Below, one piece after another: positions 42,526-51,293 of a stretch of 64,000 nucleotides of DNA. The notes beneath the pieces were generated by a model that worked only from the letters and a program-made list of their open reading frames with translations, ran no database searches and was not told the DNA's origin. The position numbers were made by a program, and so were the translations under genes. Source of the stretch: Chryseobacterium sp. (GTDB lineage: Bacteria; Bacteroidota; Bacteroidia; Flavobacteriales; Weeksellaceae); NCBI RefSeq assembly GCF_008831505.1, contig NZ_CP044507.1:1116001-1180000 (forward strand). The letters are read 5' to 3'. Position 1 is the first letter of the stretch, and each line of letters begins with the position of its first letter.

Positions 42526-44505
42526 TTAGATGTTTTCAAATAAAGACAGCGCTTCCAGCATATCGAAACCCGTACCGAGAGTTGGCTTAAACAGATCACC
42601 TTTTTCCTTAATTCGGTGCAGGGCATTTTCAATATTAAAATCCGTGGGTTTCAAACCGGGTTTCAGTTCTTCCCATTCTATAGGCATGGAAACGGGTGCA
42701 CCGTTCCTGGGCCGCAGACTGTAAACACTGGCAAGTGTCTGCCCGCGGCGGTTTTGAAGATAATCGAGATAGATTTTTGCCTTATCGCGCTTTTGCAGGG
42801 CACGCTCCAGAGTTGTAAGTTGGGGCAGCTCTTTCTGGACCATCTGCATTATGATATGAGCAAAATTCTTCACCTGGTCAAAGCTGTATTTTGCGCCTGC
42901 GGGGATATAGATGTGAATCCCGGAACTGCCTGATGTTTTGCAGTATCCTTCTATCTTCCCCAAATCCATGATTTTCTTAACCGTCTGGGCGGTCAGGATA
43001 ACCTCTTCAAAGGTGTTGTTCTCAGAAGGGTCAAGGTCCAGAACCAGATAGTCCGGCTTTTCCGTGGTTTGTGCCCGGCTGGTCCACACATTAAATTCAA
43101 TACATCCCAGGTTGTTCAGATACGCCATTGTTGCTCTGTCATTACACAGGATATAGTTAATGAACTTATCTGTAGATTCCGAATGGACTTTTTTAGTTTC
43201 GATCCAGTCCGGTACATCGTCTGAAGCGTCTTTCTGGTAAAAACTCATGCCGCTGATCCCGTTTGGAAAGCGGTTCATGGACTGTGGGCGGTCCTGCAAA
43301 TGGGGCAGGATATATTGGGCTATACTTTGGTAGTAGGCGACCACATCCCCTTTGGTTACCTGATCTTTTGGGAAATATATTTTATTTTGATTGGTCAGTT
43401 TCACTTCCTGATTTCCAAATTCTGTCCGCAGTTCATTTTCCCGGTGAGAAATGGACTTTTTCAAAGGAACAGGCCGCGCTGATTTTTCCGGCTGTTTAAT
43501 TTCATTATTTGCAGAATTCACTTCCTGCGCATCTTTATCCTCACGTAAATGCAGAAATACAGGATGTCTGAAGATATGATCACCGGTAAGCTCAGTGAAT
43601 TTAATTTCAGCTACAAGTTCAGGCTTTAACCATGTAGGTTTTTCATTGGTCTTTGGAATTGTGGTGAAAGGGCATTCCTCTGTAATCAGAGGTTTCATCT
43701 TTTTGTAGAGATCAGTCAATGCCTTTTCGCTGAATCCCGTTCCGGTATGCCCACAGAAAATCAGACCGTGATCATGGTATCTGCCGAGAATCAGTGAACC
43801 GAAATTCTTGCGGCTACCTCTCGGTGCAGTAAAGCCACAAATAATAACTTCTTCGGTTTTCTGACTTTTTATCTTCAGCCAGTCGCTATTCCGCACACCC
43901 GGCACATAAGTGCTGTCAGCTTTTTTCGCTATCATTCCCTCCAGACCCATATTTTGAACCACCGCAAAAAATTCTTTACCCTTTTCCGCCACATGGTCAT
44001 GGTATTTTACGAATTCTGTTTCAGTGAGTGCCTCCTCCAGCAGTTCCTTACGCTGCAGAAGACTGAGTGCCTCGGTGGAATGCCCGTTCAGATACAGTAG
44101 GTCAAACACCTGGTACACTACAGTAATATTGGGGTTTTCGCCAATGCGCTGCAGCCACTGAAAGTTAGGTTGTCCTTTGTTGTCATAGGCCACCAGTTCA
44201 CCGTCCAGCACCATTTCATGTTCCTGGAACCTTAGGGAATTGGCAATTTTTCTGAATTTTTCCAGGTAGGAGAGGCCATTCCGCGAATAAAGCTGAACAT
44301 CCTTACGAAGGTCTGCAATGGCACGGTATCCGTCCCATTTTATCTCAAACACCCATTCGTCACTGTTAAACGGTTCACTAGCCGAGTCAGCCAGCATCGG
44401 TGTGATGAATTTTGAAAGTTTTCTTCCGCCGCCAAGCGTGCTTGAGTAATTTCTGGAGGGTGGGGTTTTGGCAGGCTCAGGAGTTACTTTTCTGCTTTTT
44501 TTTTT
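42526..44505 (-). CDS. ligD: LigD ligase and polymerase domains, second frame of a split ligD
   Basis: From the first ATG (44397) the protein has 623 residues; the frame is open from the A10 tract (44505). It contains the ATP-dependent ligase domain (nucleotidyl lysine in EIKWDGYRAIADL; KTEEVIICGFTAPRG) and then the primase-like polymerase domain (YLVLDLDPSE and TSGSSGIHIYIPAG). Read on from the preceding frame through RKVTPEPAKTPPSRNYSSTL it completes the usual PE-ligase-polymerase LigD of about 849 residues. A -1 frameshift is needed, so expression is either impaired or relies on slippage or an assembly error. The Ku gene is upstream. Confidence 0.88.
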   Translation of the reverse strand, partial: KKKSRKVTPEPAKTPPSRNYSSTLGGGRKLSKFITPMLADSASEPFNSDEWVFEIKWDGYRAIADLRKDVQLYSRNGLSYLEKFRKIANSLRFQEHEMVLDGELVAYDNKGQPNFQWLQRIGENPNITVVYQVFDLLYLNGHSTEALSLLQRKELLEEALTETEFVKYHDHVAEKGKEFFAVVQNMGLEGMIAKKADSTYVPGVRNSDWLKIKSQKTEEVIICGFTAPRGSRKNFGSLILGRYHDHGLIFCGHTGTGFSEKALTDLYKKMKPLITEECPFTTIPKTNEKPTWLKPELVAEIKFTELTGDHIFRHPVFLHLREDKDAQEVNSANNEIKQPEKSARPVPLKKSISHRENELRTEFGNQEVKLTNQNKIYFPKDQVTKGDVVAYYQSIAQYILPHLQDRPQSMNRFPNGISGMSFYQKDASDDVPDWIETKKVHSESTDKFINYILCNDRATMAYLNNLGCIEFNVWTSRAQTTEKPDYLVLDLDPSENNTFEEVILTAQTVKKIMDLGKIEGYCKTSGSSGIHIYIPAGAKYSFDQVKNFAHIIMQMVQKELPQLTTLERALQKRDKAKIYLDYLQNRRGQTLASVYSLRPRNGAPVSMPIEWEELKPGLKPTDFNIENALHRIKEKGDLFKPTLGTGFDMLEALSLFENI

Positions 44506-45074
44506 GAAGCCAAATAAGCACTTACTTTGGAATCAGGTTCGGTGTTTTGCTCAGCGTCATAACTGTCAGTTGCAAACTCATCACGGTGCTTAATGAGCAG
44601 CCATGGGTCACCACTTTCACTGTTTTTAATCTTCACTAAGGCAAATTCACCTTTCAGCTTTTTACCATGCAGTATAAATTTGAGCGAACCCTCACTGAGC
44701 TGAGCCTGCATAAGTGTATCGTCCTTTTTTCCTTTTACTTTTTGAAGAGCTTCATAGGTGCCTTCGTCCCAAATTTCCACTTCACCGGCGCCATAGTTTC
44801 CTTCCGGAATAGTTCCTTCGAATGTGCGGTAGTCATAAGGATGGTCTTCAACCATCATTGCCAGCCGTTTATGCTGAGGATTTAGTGAAGGCCCTTTCGG
44901 AACTGCCCAGGACTTCAGCACACCATCCATCTCCAGACGGAAATCATAATGAAGCCTGCTGGCCGCATGCCTCTGAACGACAAATCTCAATTTACCCTTC
45001 CCTCTGCTGGTTTTACCTTTGGGTTCGGCCGTCTGATTAAAATCTCTCTTTTTGTTATATTCCTCTAATGGCAT
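44484..45074 (-). CDS. ligD: LigD 3'-phosphoesterase domain, first frame of a split ligD
   Basis: This 196-residue product is the LigD phosphoesterase (PE) domain, which trims 3' ends during non-homologous end joining. Landmarks: RFVVQRHAASRLHYDFRLEM (metal-binding His, His, Asp) near residue 31, LKSWAVPKGPSL, AMMVEDHPYDYRTFEGTIPE, and YGAGEVEIWDEG. The frame ends at a TAA three codons after the A10 tract. A GTG at 45080 would add two residues. The ligase and polymerase domains continue in the -1 frame. It lies 25 bases downstream of ku. Confidence 0.85.
   Translation of the reverse strand: MPLEEYNKKRDFNQTAEPKGKTSRGKGKLRFVVQRHAASRLHYDFRLEMDGVLKSWAVPKGPSLNPQHKRLAMMVEDHPYDYRTFEGTIPEGNYGAGEVEIWDEGTYEALQKVKGKKDDTLMQAQLSEGSLKFILHGKKLKGEFALVKIKNSESGDPWLLIKHRDEFATDSYDAEQNTEPDSKVSAYLASKKKAEK
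44496..44505 (-). other. ligD: A10 slippery tract joining the two ligD frames
   Basis: On the coding strand, a TCA codon is followed by nine further A, giving a run of ten, then GCAGAAAAG and TAA in zero frame. In the -1 frame the same tract reads AAA AAA AAA AGC and continues into the ligase domain. Eleven A (or eight) would make the gene continuous. A heptamer A AAA AAA is contained in the tract, as used for -1 frameshifting and for polymerase slippage. Confidence 0.75.
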
Positions 45075-45099
45075 TTTCACCTACTGTTTATTGAGTTAG

Positions 45100-45879
45100 C
45101 TATCCCGCTTTTGCTTTTCCGGCTTCCAGACTGGCCTTTAGCTGCGCCATAAGGTCTGTAGCTTTAGCCGATACATTTTCTTTGGCAGCGGGTTTCTTCA
45201 CTTTTCCTTTGGCTTTGGCCTCGATGATTTTCATGAGATCATCGTTATAAGTGTTTTTATATTTTGAAGGATCAAATTTTGTTGCGCGCTGTTTGATCAG
45301 CGATTCTGCCATTTCCAATTCCTCAGCCTGAGGATTCTTGCCGCCCGGAATTTTAAGGTCTTCATAACTTCGGAGTTCTTCCGGATACCGCATACGGTTC
45401 ACCATCAAAATTTTGTCTTCGTAAGGCCTCACGAGACATAAAATCTCTTTTTCACGAAGAATAAAAGTACCTATGCCGGCCATTTTGGTTTTTAGTAAGG
45501 CCTTTAAAAGCAGTTTGTAAGCCTCTTCGCCATTCTTTTGGGGTTCCAGAAAATAGGAAGATTCAAAGTAGGCACTGTCTATTTCATGAACATCAACAAA
45601 CTGCTTAATGTTTAATAATTTTGATTTTTCAGGATTGACTTCCTCAAAATCTTCTTTAGTGAGCACTACGTAATTGTCCTCCAGTTTATAGCCTTTAACA
45701 ATATTTTCCCACTTCACTTCTTTTCCGGTATTGGCATTCACCCTTTTGAAGTTAATATTTGAAAGGTCTTCCTTGTCCAGCATATCCAGGTCGAGGTTGC
45801 TTTCTCCGGTAGCCGAATAAAGTTTAATGGGAATATTAACCAGTCCAAATCCGATTGCGCCATTCCAAATTGCTCTCAT
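45100..45879 (-). CDS. ku: Ku protein (NHEJ)
   Basis: This 259-residue bacterial Ku binds DNA ends as a homodimer and recruits LigD. It opens MRAIWNGAIGFGLVNIPIKL and has NFKRVNANTGKEVKWENIVK, GYKLEDNYVVLTKEDF and GIGTFILREKEILCLVRPYE, all typical. The C-terminus is Lys/Ala-rich (KAKGKVKKPAAKENVSAK), the DNA-end-interaction and LigD-contacting tail. It is the first gene of the leftward repair operon. Divergent from exonuclease III across 78 bases. Confidence 0.93.
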   Translation of the reverse strand: MRAIWNGAIGFGLVNIPIKLYSATGESNLDLDMLDKEDLSNINFKRVNANTGKEVKWENIVKGYKLEDNYVVLTKEDFEEVNPEKSKLLNIKQFVDVHEIDSAYFESSYFLEPQKNGEEAYKLLLKALLKTKMAGIGTFILREKEILCLVRPYEDKILMVNRMRYPEELRSYEDLKIPGGKNPQAEELEMAESLIKQRATKFDPSKYKNTYNDDLMKIIEAKAKGKVKKPAAKENVSAKATDLMAQLKASLEAGKAKAG

Positions 45880-45934
45880 AATTGCTGATTTGCGGTCGTT
45901 ACATCAAATATGTGTCCAATTAAAACGTAACTTT

Positions 45935-45942
45935 TACCTTTG
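45935..45942 (+). promoter_or_regulatory. Probable xth promoter, -7 element TACCTTTG
   Basis: TACCTTTG matches TAnnTTTG, 15 bases before the xth ATG, in the ku-xth divergent spacer. Confidence 0.55.
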
Positions 45943-45957
45943 AATAAATAACTATCC

Positions 45958-46731
45958 ATGAGAATAGCCACCTATAATGTGAATGGAGTGAACGGGCGCC
46001 TGCCTGTCATTCTCAGGTGGCTGGAAGAAACCCAGCCACATATTGCCTGTCTGCAGGAGCTGAAAGCGCCTCAGGAAAAGTTTCCTGAAGCGGAATTCCA
46101 GTCAGCAGGTTACGAATCCGTTTGGTTGGGCCAGAAAAGCTGGAACGGTGTAGCGGTACTCTCACGTGTCGGGATGCCGGAAGTCAGCAGACTCAGTCTT
46201 TCGGGAGATACTGAAGATGATGCCAGCCGGTATCTGGAAGTAAAAATTAAAGATTTAGTTATTGCCTGTATTTATCTGCCTAACGGAAATCCGGTGCCGG
46301 GACCGAAATTTGACTATAAGTTGAAATGGTTTGAACGTTTGGATGCACATGCAGAAATGCTGGTAACCTCCGGTAAGAAGGTACTTATCATTGGGGATTT
46401 TAATGTGATGCCAACTGAAAATGATGTGTATAAGCCAGAAAAATTCCTAAAGGATGCGCTTTTCCTGCCTAAGGTACGAGCGGCATTCCAAAATCTTTTG
46501 AACCAGGGCTGGACAGATGCAGTACGCCATCTCTATCCGGACGAGACTATCTATACGTTTTGGGATTATTTCCGGAAAGCCTACGAGCGTAACGCGGGGC
46601 TGCGTATTGACCATTTTCTGCTTTCCGCGGAAGTTTTGCCGCAACTTATTAATGCCGGAGTCGATAAAACCGTAAGAGGCTGGGAGAAAACAAGCGACCA
46701 TGCGCCTGTGTGGATTGAGCTGCGGGACTGA
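45958..46731 (+). CDS. xth: Exodeoxyribonuclease III (AP endonuclease)
   Basis: This 257-residue ExoIII-family enzyme repairs abasic sites and 3' blocks. The catalytic landmarks are ATYNVNGVNGRLPVI at the start, CLQELKAPQEKFP (metal-binding Glu), YLPNGNPVPGPKFDYKLKWF, IGDFNVMPTENDVY and the terminal SDHAPVWIEL (catalytic Asp/His). RIDHFLLS is also typical. It faces away from ku, which places three repair activities in one region. Confidence 0.93.
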   Translation: MRIATYNVNGVNGRLPVILRWLEETQPHIACLQELKAPQEKFPEAEFQSAGYESVWLGQKSWNGVAVLSRVGMPEVSRLSLSGDTEDDASRYLEVKIKDLVIACIYLPNGNPVPGPKFDYKLKWFERLDAHAEMLVTSGKKVLIIGDFNVMPTENDVYKPEKFLKDALFLPKVRAAFQNLLNQGWTDAVRHLYPDETIYTFWDYFRKAYERNAGLRIDHFLLSAEVLPQLINAGVDKTVRGWEKTSDHAPVWIELRD

Positions 46732-46781
46732 GTATCCCGCAGGGCAAAATGATTTAGCTTTTGATCTTCATTTCTGAAAAG

Positions 46782-46833
46782 ACCACCCCGTCAATTACGC
46801 CTGCGGCGAATTGCCACCCCTCCGGAGGAGGGG
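46782..46833 (-). repeat. 52-bp GC-rich repeat, solo copy
   Basis: Starts ACCACCCCGTCAATTACGCC and ends CCCCTCCGGAGGAGGGG; 52 bases, nearly identical to 31346-31397. No gene lies between it and another copy in this window, so it is a solitary element in the xth-ATPase spacer. Confidence 0.85.
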
Positions 46834-47014
46834 AATTTCCGAAGAAAAGTTCTGTAGCTTTCAGTCACTGCACTAAAGTGTGTTCAGTGGGGAAGATTCC
46901 TGCGTTTTTGTTTATGATTGTTGTTTAAACCTTCAAATTAAACCTTTGTGATAAGTTTCATATTACGCGTTACACTTTTTTAGGTAACTTTAGGATGAGG
47001 CAATTTTTTCTACT

Positions 47015-49543
47015 ATGGATATGCAACTCCCAAAAAATTTGACCGGACTGACCGCTGAACAGGTAGCTATGTCGCGTGAATCTCATGGCTATAACAGCAT
47101 GACCGCAGCTCCGAAAAATACCTGGTTCACGATTCTCACGGATATCCTGAAAGAGCCAATGCTTATTCTGCTTATGCTGATTGCTGTAATTTATCTTGTA
47201 GTGGGAAATTACGGAGAGGCATTATTTATGCTTGCTGCCATAGTTTTGGTTTCAGGAATATCTTTTTACCAGGACAACCGCAGTAAAAAGGCGCTGGAAG
47301 CTTTGCAGCGGCTTAATGAACCCTTAAGCAAAGTAATCCGCAATTCGACTGTAATCCAGATACCTACACACGAAATTGTAGTCGGAGATCTCTGCATTGC
47401 CGCTGAAGGTCAGATGATCAATGCCGACGGACGAATTGTTTACAGCAATGACTTTACGGTTAATGAGGCATCACTGACCGGAGAAAGTTTTACCGTATCA
47501 AAGGATAATAGTGAAGCAGATTCGCAAGTGTACAGTGGCACTGTTGCTGTTTCCGGGCTGGCTGTTTTTGAAGTGGAGGCGGTAGGAGCAGATACAAAAA
47601 TAGGAAAGATCGGAGATTCATTATCATCCATTACAGAACAGAAATCCCCACTGCAGCAACAGATTGAGAAATTTGTAAAAGGTATGGCCGTTCTGGGCGC
47701 TATTGTTTTTCTATTGGTTTGTGCTGTTAACTGGTATCACACCCGCAGTTTTACTGACTCACTGCTGAACGGTCTGACGCTCGCCATGTCCATTTTGCCC
47801 GAAGAGATCCCTGTCGCTTTCACCACATTCATGGCTTTGGGAGCCTGGAAACTGATGCAGCAGGGCATCATCATCAAGAAAAGCAGCGTAGTGGAGACGC
47901 TGGGCAGTACTACCGTTATCTGTACCGACAAAACCGGTACGATAACCGAAAATTCGATGCATTTGAAATTAATCTATAACTTTAATGAAAACCGCACGTA
48001 TACGGAGGATGAATTTGATGCATTGGGACTTCGGGAAATTGTAAGTTATGCCATGTGGAGCAGCGAGCCCATTCCCTTTGACCCCATGGAAAAGACTTTG
48101 CACAAGGTTTACAGCAAGACGGCGGTTATAGATCTGAGGAGCGCTTATCAGATGTATCATGAATATCCTCTTGAAGGAAAACCTCCAATGATGACCCATG
48201 TTTTCCGGAACACATCCGGACAGAGAATCATTGCCGCAAAAGGAGCTCCCGAGGCCCTTCTGCAGGTTTCAGGTTTGTCTTCTGCCGACCTTTCATCACT
48301 CAGAAAACTGATTGATGATTTCGGTAAAGAGGGGTATCGGGTTCTTGGTGTCGCAAAATCCATGTTCGCGGCTGAAGAGTTTCCCCAAAAGCAGCAGGAA
48401 TTGCCCTTTGAATTTCTGGGTTTTGTGGTTTTCCAGGATCCACCCAAACAAGGCATTCAGGAGGTATTTAAAAAGATTAATGACGCCGGTATTAAGGTGA
48501 AGGTCATCACCGGCGATAACGCTGTAACCACCCGTGCCATTGCCGCACAGTCCGGTATTGTAAATGCCGGCCATTATATAACAGGAGAAGAACTTACAGG
48601 GCTGAGCGAGAATGAACTCCGTCGGAGAGCAGATGATAAGGTATTATTTGCCAGAATGTTTCCGGAAGCCAAATTGGCGGTTGTAAATGCGCTGAAAAAA
48701 AATGGGGAAGTTGTGGCGATGCTGGGTGATGGTGTTAATGATGGTCCGGCACTTAAAGCGGCCCATATCGGTGTTGCTATGGGGGTGAAAGGAACCGAAA
48801 TAGCCAGGGCGGCCGCGTCGCTGGTACTCACTAATGACGACCTGTCCAAACTGCTTATTGCCATTGCAGCCGGAAGGCGGATTTACAGCAATATTAAGAA
48901 AGCGGTACAGTATATTATTTCCATTCATATTCCGATCATCCTGACTGTCTCGATGCCTTTGTTTCTGGGATGGGCTTTTCCGCAGATCTTTACGCCTGTG
49001 CACGTGATCTTCCTCGAACTCGTGATGGGGCCTACGTGTTCCATTGTTTATGAAAATGAGCCTATGGAGAAAAATACCATGCTGCGGAAACCGCGGCCCC
49101 TTAGGGAAACCTTTCTGACCTGGCGGGAGCTTAGTATCAGTGTCATTCAGGGTTTGGTTATCAGTGCAGGTGTTCTGTCCGTTTATCAGTTTACCCACAG
49201 CAGGGGTGGTGACGAAGAAACCGTACGTTCCATGGTTTTTACAACCTTAATATTTGCCAATATCCTGTTAAGTCTGTCTAACCGTTCATTTTATTATTCA
49301 GTATTTGAGAGTTTCCGGAACCGTAATCGATTACTTGTATACGTCACTGCTGCTACTTTAACTGTTTTAACAGCGATGCTGTATGTGGATGAGGTAAGGA
49401 CCTTTTTCAGGATGGCAAGTCTCAATTATGAGCAGGTCCTCACAGGTTTGGCCGTTGCGGCTGCTTCCGTTCTATGGTTCGAACTGTATAAGCTGACCAA
49501 AAGATTAGTGTTTACACCGGATAAGTATAGCGCTGAAAAATAA
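47015..49543 (+). CDS. Cation-transporting P-type ATPase (P2-like)
   Basis: This 842-residue ATPase has the classic motifs: phosphatase TGES (EASLTGESFTV, residues ~155), the TM4 segment AMSILPEEIPVAFTTFMAL, the phosphorylation site ICTDKTGTITEN, and the hinge MLGDGVNDGPALKAAHIG. About eight to ten membrane helices are present. PEEIP in TM4, in place of the usual PEGLP, is found in some Ca2+ ATPase-like members, but the ion is not determined. There is no N-terminal metal-binding domain. It is monocistronic after a spacer with a 52-bp repeat. Confidence 0.88.
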   Translation: MDMQLPKNLTGLTAEQVAMSRESHGYNSMTAAPKNTWFTILTDILKEPMLILLMLIAVIYLVVGNYGEALFMLAAIVLVSGISFYQDNRSKKALEALQRLNEPLSKVIRNSTVIQIPTHEIVVGDLCIAAEGQMINADGRIVYSNDFTVNEASLTGESFTVSKDNSEADSQVYSGTVAVSGLAVFEVEAVGADTKIGKIGDSLSSITEQKSPLQQQIEKFVKGMAVLGAIVFLLVCAVNWYHTRSFTDSLLNGLTLAMSILPEEIPVAFTTFMALGAWKLMQQGIIIKKSSVVETLGSTTVICTDKTGTITENSMHLKLIYNFNENRTYTEDEFDALGLREIVSYAMWSSEPIPFDPMEKTLHKVYSKTAVIDLRSAYQMYHEYPLEGKPPMMTHVFRNTSGQRIIAAKGAPEALLQVSGLSSADLSSLRKLIDDFGKEGYRVLGVAKSMFAAEEFPQKQQELPFEFLGFVVFQDPPKQGIQEVFKKINDAGIKVKVITGDNAVTTRAIAAQSGIVNAGHYITGEELTGLSENELRRRADDKVLFARMFPEAKLAVVNALKKNGEVVAMLGDGVNDGPALKAAHIGVAMGVKGTEIARAAASLVLTNDDLSKLLIAIAAGRRIYSNIKKAVQYIISIHIPIILTVSMPLFLGWAFPQIFTPVHVIFLELVMGPTCSIVYENEPMEKNTMLRKPRPLRETFLTWRELSISVIQGLVISAGVLSVYQFTHSRGGDEETVRSMVFTTLIFANILLSLSNRSFYYSVFESFRNRNRLLVYVTAATLTVLTAMLYVDEVRTFFRMASLNYEQVLTGLAVAAASVLWFELYKLTKRLVFTPDKYSAEK

Positions 49544-49565
49544 TGAAGCGGATGACAGCTTAATG

Positions 49566-49592
49566 AAAAAACGCTTACCCGGCAGGTAAGCG
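49566..49592 (-). terminator. Terminator of the M28 peptidase gene
   Basis: An 8-bp stem (CGCTTACC at 49572-49579, GGTAAGCG at 49585-49592); on the minus strand it is followed by six T. The rightward tail is not T-rich. Confidence 0.75.
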
Positions 49593-49618
49593 CTTGAAAA
49601 TATTCTGTTGACAAGAGG

Positions 49619-51175
49619 CTAGTCAAGGCCACCTTTCCGCGTGGGTTCACGAAGTTCGGGCCATTTCATCGGTTGTCCCGTTCTTTCGTCCAAAGGCAGT
49701 TTAATCCTTTCGCCACTGGCTTTTTCAGGATCTTCGCTGGCCATATAGGTAAGGATGGCGATGAGTGCCACATTACTTTTCAAATCATCAAAAACAATTT
49801 TATCATAGGTATCGCGGTTGGTATGCCAGGTATAATTTCCGTAACTCCAGTTCAGTGATCCCAGCATAAAGGCTGGCACGCCTGCGGCCACAAAAGAAGC
49901 ATGGTCCGAACCGCCACCGCCCGGTGTGCCGGGAAATGTAGTTTTAATATCTTTTGTAAGTTCCTTCGGAACAGCATTCAGCCAGCGGTTCAGATAGTCA
50001 TAGGAGTGAAGGAACCCTTGTCCGCTGATGTTTGCAACGCGTCCAGTTCCGTTGTCCTGATTAAATACTGCCTGGATCTTTGGCATCTGGTCTTTATGTG
50101 CCGAAACATAGGCGCGCGAACCATTCAGGCCCTGTTCTTCACTGCCCCAAAGGCCTACAATTATTGATCTTTTAGGATTAGGATAAACCTTTTTCAAAAT
50201 CCGCGCAACCTCCATCATGGTAATGGTCCCGGTACCGTTATCTGTAGCTCCGGTTCCGCCATCCCACGAGTCCAGGTGCGCCGAAATGATGATGTATTCG
50301 TCCGGCTTTTCGGTGCCTTTTATTTCGGCAACAGTGTTGAAGGTAGGCGCCATGCCTCTGTCTTTGGAGCTTGCCTGAATCTTAATCCTAGGCACTGTGC
50401 CATGCTGTGTCATACGGTACAGCTGACCGTAATCTTCCAGGGAAATATCCACAACAGGAATTTTTTTAGTGCCTGCCGAAAATATCTTGTTCACTCCAAA
50501 TCCACGGGACCAGTTAGACGAAATTATTCCTGCGGCACCTGCCTCTTCCAGCTTTTGGTTCATTGTTCTCGATGTTTCACCTGTAACCTTAATTGAGTTC
50601 TGCCAACGTCGGGAGGCCTCTTCCGATTCCTTTTTCATTCGGTCATAAGATTCCGGCGTAGCAAATTCCTTCCAGTTGTAGTCCGGACGCCCGGAACTCT
50701 GATAGGGTGAAACCATTACCAGTTTTCCTTTAACTTTGGGTAGCCAGGCCGTGAATTCTTCTTTAGTGCCGAAAATCGGCAGCATCAGCACATCTGCGGT
50801 AATTCCTCGTGATGGAGTGGCAGGGCTAAAGGCCAGTTGCATCCCCTCTAAAGATTTCGCATAGGGATGCACCATTTCAATATATGAAGGACCTCTTTCC
50901 CAGGATTTCCATTCGCCCCACTGTTCATTCCGTGCTTCAATGCCCCACTTTTTGAACTGATTAACTGCCCAGTCGTGGGACTGCTGCATTTTGGGACTTC
51001 CTACCAGACGAGGGCCAATTCCATCCAATAACTCATAGGCCAATCTTTCCAGCTCTGAATTGTTATAGGTTTCGGTCATAATGGAACCGACTGTGGTTTC
51101 CCGCGAGGTCTGACCCCATGTAAACGTGCAGCTTAAAGCCGCTGAAATCATTACTATTTTACTGTAATTTTTCAT
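49619..51175 (-). CDS. M28-family zinc aminopeptidase/carboxypeptidase-like, secreted
   Basis: This 518-residue protein has a signal peptide (KIVMISAALSCTFTWGQ), a protease-associated-type insert in the middle, and a C-terminal M28 peptidase domain. The zinc-site pattern is visible: IIISAHLDSWDGGTGATDNG (His and two Asp), LWGSEEQGLNGSRAY (Glu/Glu), NQDNGTGRV (Asp) and WHTNRDTYDKI (final His). It should release amino acids or trim peptides outside the inner membrane. It is monocistronic with its own terminator. Confidence 0.9.
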   Translation of the reverse strand: MKNYSKIVMISAALSCTFTWGQTSRETTVGSIMTETYNNSELERLAYELLDGIGPRLVGSPKMQQSHDWAVNQFKKWGIEARNEQWGEWKSWERGPSYIEMVHPYAKSLEGMQLAFSPATPSRGITADVLMLPIFGTKEEFTAWLPKVKGKLVMVSPYQSSGRPDYNWKEFATPESYDRMKKESEEASRRWQNSIKVTGETSRTMNQKLEEAGAAGIISSNWSRGFGVNKIFSAGTKKIPVVDISLEDYGQLYRMTQHGTVPRIKIQASSKDRGMAPTFNTVAEIKGTEKPDEYIIISAHLDSWDGGTGATDNGTGTITMMEVARILKKVYPNPKRSIIVGLWGSEEQGLNGSRAYVSAHKDQMPKIQAVFNQDNGTGRVANISGQGFLHSYDYLNRWLNAVPKELTKDIKTTFPGTPGGGGSDHASFVAAGVPAFMLGSLNWSYGNYTWHTNRDTYDKIVFDDLKSNVALIAILTYMASEDPEKASGERIKLPLDERTGQPMKWPELREPTRKGGLD

Positions 51176-51267
51176 GAAATTAATTTTGAAATGCTGAAGA
51201 TAGTCATTTTGCCATGCAAGTCAAAAATGATTTCACTTTGGGGGTCTGAATCGAAATTTTTAACCAT

Positions 51268-51290
51268 AAAAAAACTCCCGAAGGAGCTTT
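51268..51290 (-). terminator. Terminator of the T9SS cargo gene
   Basis: On the minus strand GCTCC-TTCG-GGAGT is a short stem with a UUCG loop, followed by a run of T. Confidence 0.65.
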
Positions 51291-51293
51291 TGT

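Noticed and set aside
48644-49198. Leftward open frame inside the P-type ATPase gene
   Set aside because: A shadow frame opposite a well-supported ATPase; the peptide shows no recognisable motif.
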